The position numbers and the translations under genes were made by a program. Of a DNA stretch of 64,000 bases, positions 62,833 through 64,000 are shown piece by piece; position 1 is the stretch's first letter, and every line of letters starts with the position of its first letter. Location: contig JBJLEF010000004.1 in the NCBI GenBank assembly GCA_045565995.1, positions 124,001-188,000 on the forward strand, in the 5' to 3' direction. This DNA comes from UBA721 sp002705165. Lineage in GTDB: Bacteria > Planctomycetota > Planctomycetia > Pirellulales > Pirellulaceae. The notes beneath the pieces were generated by a model. The model saw nothing but the letters and a program-made list of their open reading frames with translations. It ran no database searches and was not told the origin of the DNA.

Positions 62833-63972
62833 CTATCCAAAAAACGTAATTAACTCAGCCGCTAGTTTTCCCGGTTCTGGACGGAAAGGATTTCCACTCA
62901 TGCTGTTCCCGTACGAGCGCTCTACAATCTTCGGTAGTGCCTCGGCCGTTAACCCGACGTCGGCGAGTTTAGACGGGACTTGTAGCAAGTCACACAAGTT
63001 CCTGATATGTGCTGTAAGTTGATCGGCAGTCCTTAAGCCGATAGCGGTCGCCAATTGACAATAGCTTTCATTGCAGTATTTCTGATTTAGCGTGGCTGCG
63101 AAGGGTAATAAGATGGAACACGATGCTCCATGGCTTAAATTCGCGGTATCGCCAAACGCGGCGGAGAGGCCATGCGCAACGCCTAGGCCGGAATTGGCCA
63201 GGGAGACACCGGAGTTGAATGCACAGTGGGCCAACGCTGTTCGAGCATCCAGGTCGTTAGGAAATTGGATGGCCTGAATAATATTTTCGATTCCGAGCTT
63301 AAACCCTGCCATTGCGAGCGTTCGTGTATATTCCGTTGCGCGGATCGAAATAAAACTTTCGAAGCATTGGGTGATAGCATCCATCCCAGAATGGGTGGTA
63401 ATTGTTGCGTTGCAAGACGCATGTAACTCGGGATCAATGATCACGAATGACGGCAGTAGTAACGGACTGCGAATGCTCTTTTTGACCTGGTGTTCGGGAC
63501 TGAAAATTACAGCGTTTTTCGTAGCTTCACTACCGGTGCCGGCGGTAGTAGGAAGTAATATTATTTCTGGACCCTGCGTCGTCAGTTCGAATCCTTGTCC
63601 GATCCCTTCGAGGTAGTCAGAAATGTCAGTCGAACCAGGCTGGCGTGCTACGATGGAACTAGCCTTTACGCTATCCAGCGTGCTCCCCCCTCCAAGCCCA
63701 ATCACTTTGCTGTAATTGACCGATTTTAATTTCGTTGTTAAATCGTTGACTGTGGTAATAGTTGGTTCGCATGAAGGTAACTGGATAAGATCAACCGTAT
63801 CACATGCCAAGTTGCTTTTGATTTCTTCGACCGTACCATTGGCAATTAGTGTTCTGCTACCACACACAAGTGCAGCGACGTCGTCGGGCTTAATAACGTC
63901 GCCGAGATGTTTTCTGGCCCCACGACCGAATAAGACACGGGCTGGCTGTTCGAGATGAAATTTATAGGACAA
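62833..63972 (-). CDS. Iron-containing alcohol dehydrogenase family protein
   Basis: The start is taken as TTG 63972, which has AAGGAG nine bases upstream; another TTG lies at 63990. The product is about 379 residues. VIGLGGGSTLDSVKASS and TTAGTGSEATK bind NAD(P). Metal ligands are the Asp in HSGMDAITQ and the His residues in GVAHGLSAAFG and LSHGASCS. The third classical ligand His is Gln (ITQC in place of xTHx), as in some members of the family. It could oxidise or reduce alcohols, or act as maleylacetate reductase-like. It is near the right edge but appears complete. Same strand as the SGNH-like gene. Confidence 0.88.
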   Translation of the reverse strand: MSYKFHLEQPARVLFGRGARKHLGDVIKPDDVAALVCGSRTLIANGTVEEIKSNLACDTVDLIQLPSCEPTITTVNDLTTKLKSVNYSKVIGLGGGSTLDSVKASSIVARQPGSTDISDYLEGIGQGFELTTQGPEIILLPTTAGTGSEATKNAVIFSPEHQVKKSIRSPLLLPSFVIIDPELHASCNATITTHSGMDAITQCFESFISIRATEYTRTLAMAGFKLGIENIIQAIQFPNDLDARTALAHCAFNSGVSLANSGLGVAHGLSAAFGDTANLSHGASCSILLPFAATLNQKYCNESYCQLATAIGLRTADQLTAHIRNLCDLLQVPSKLADVGLTAEALPKIVERSYGNSMSGNPFRPEPGKLAAELITFFG

Positions 63973-64000
63973 TCGATTGCTCTCCTTCAATTGCTTAACC

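Noticed and set aside
1..64000. CRISPR arrays, prophage, transposons, rRNA or tRNA genes
   Set aside because: No regularly spaced repeats, transposase or integrase genes, or tRNA/rRNA-like sequences were seen on either strand by eye; a tRNAscan or Infernal search could still find one.

Overview
The window looks like a chromosomal segment of a planctomycete, probably Pirellulales-like. The evidence is gene content typical of Planctomycetota. There are a DUF1501 plus DUF1549/DUF1553 (planctomycete cytochrome) pair at the left edge, two very large secreted PVC-type heme/sorbosone-dehydrogenase proteins with HEAT repeats and CxxCH motifs, and a dockerin protein carrying the LESLEARRLLA leader signature. 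There are also several lone secreted proteins, phytanoyl-CoA dioxygenase-like enzymes, and a tetrahydromethanopterin C1 enzyme in a bacterium. No phage, transposase, CRISPR, rRNA or tRNA gene was recognised. Coding density is high and no gap exceeds about 270 bases, so this is mainly core and lineage-specific chromosome rather than a mobile island.

Layout. 1-6102: secreted DUF1501/DUF1549 pair, a membrane protein, an SMP-30-like propeller and a Gln/Asn-rich secreted protein whose signal peptide lies in another frame. 6277-9725: sdhC-sdhA-sdhB. 9915-15519: 2OG-Fe(II) oxygenase, ferritin-like protein, cysK with a strong terminator, alpha/beta hydrolase, Ca2+/Na+ exchanger and a zinc-ribbon protein. 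15533-20415: RluD-type pseudouridine synthase, a membrane protein, and a coupled set of SF1 helicase, 33-residue membrane peptide and GNAT acetyltransferase. 20449-22021: formylmethanofuran:H4MPT formyltransferase next to 5-formyl-THF cyclo-ligase. 22190-31485: DUF885 protein, DUF3754 protein, HAD phosphatase, small lipoprotein, Nramp-like transporter, threonine synthase, WYL regulator and LemA. 31747-34478: queC, selD and terC.

34491-39706 is an operon for a five-module 1309-residue secreted protein, a separate cytochrome c and a 50-residue membrane peptide. 39769-42835 holds a PhyH oxygenase, a Tat-exported sugar isomerase-like protein and a phosphofructokinase. 42874-48859 holds the dockerin protein, a TIM-barrel-like protein overlapping a multi-pass membrane protein, and a PQQ-propeller gene broken by three single-base insertions. 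48864-55931 holds a methyltransferase-like gene, a YiiX-like hydrolase, a lipoprotein, a PhyH/HEAT overlapping pair and two tandem cystathionine gamma-synthase-family genes behind a structured leader. 56142-64000 holds two envelope proteins, a second giant heme protein, an SGNH-fold protein lacking the usual catalytic residues, and an iron-type alcohol dehydrogenase.

The most notable observation is that selD is itself a selenoprotein gene. Its reading frame passes through an in-frame UGA aligned with the catalytic Cys of E. coli SelD, followed by a small hairpin that could be a SECIS element. A conventional caller would truncate the protein by 31 residues. Other points are two previously uncalled small membrane ORFs, an 18-bp perfect palindrome between selD and terC, the pairing of H4MPT- and H4F-dependent C1 enzymes, and four apparent +1 insertions in two genes that suggest recent decay or assembly error. 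I did not find a clearly novel multi-gene defence or biosynthetic system.
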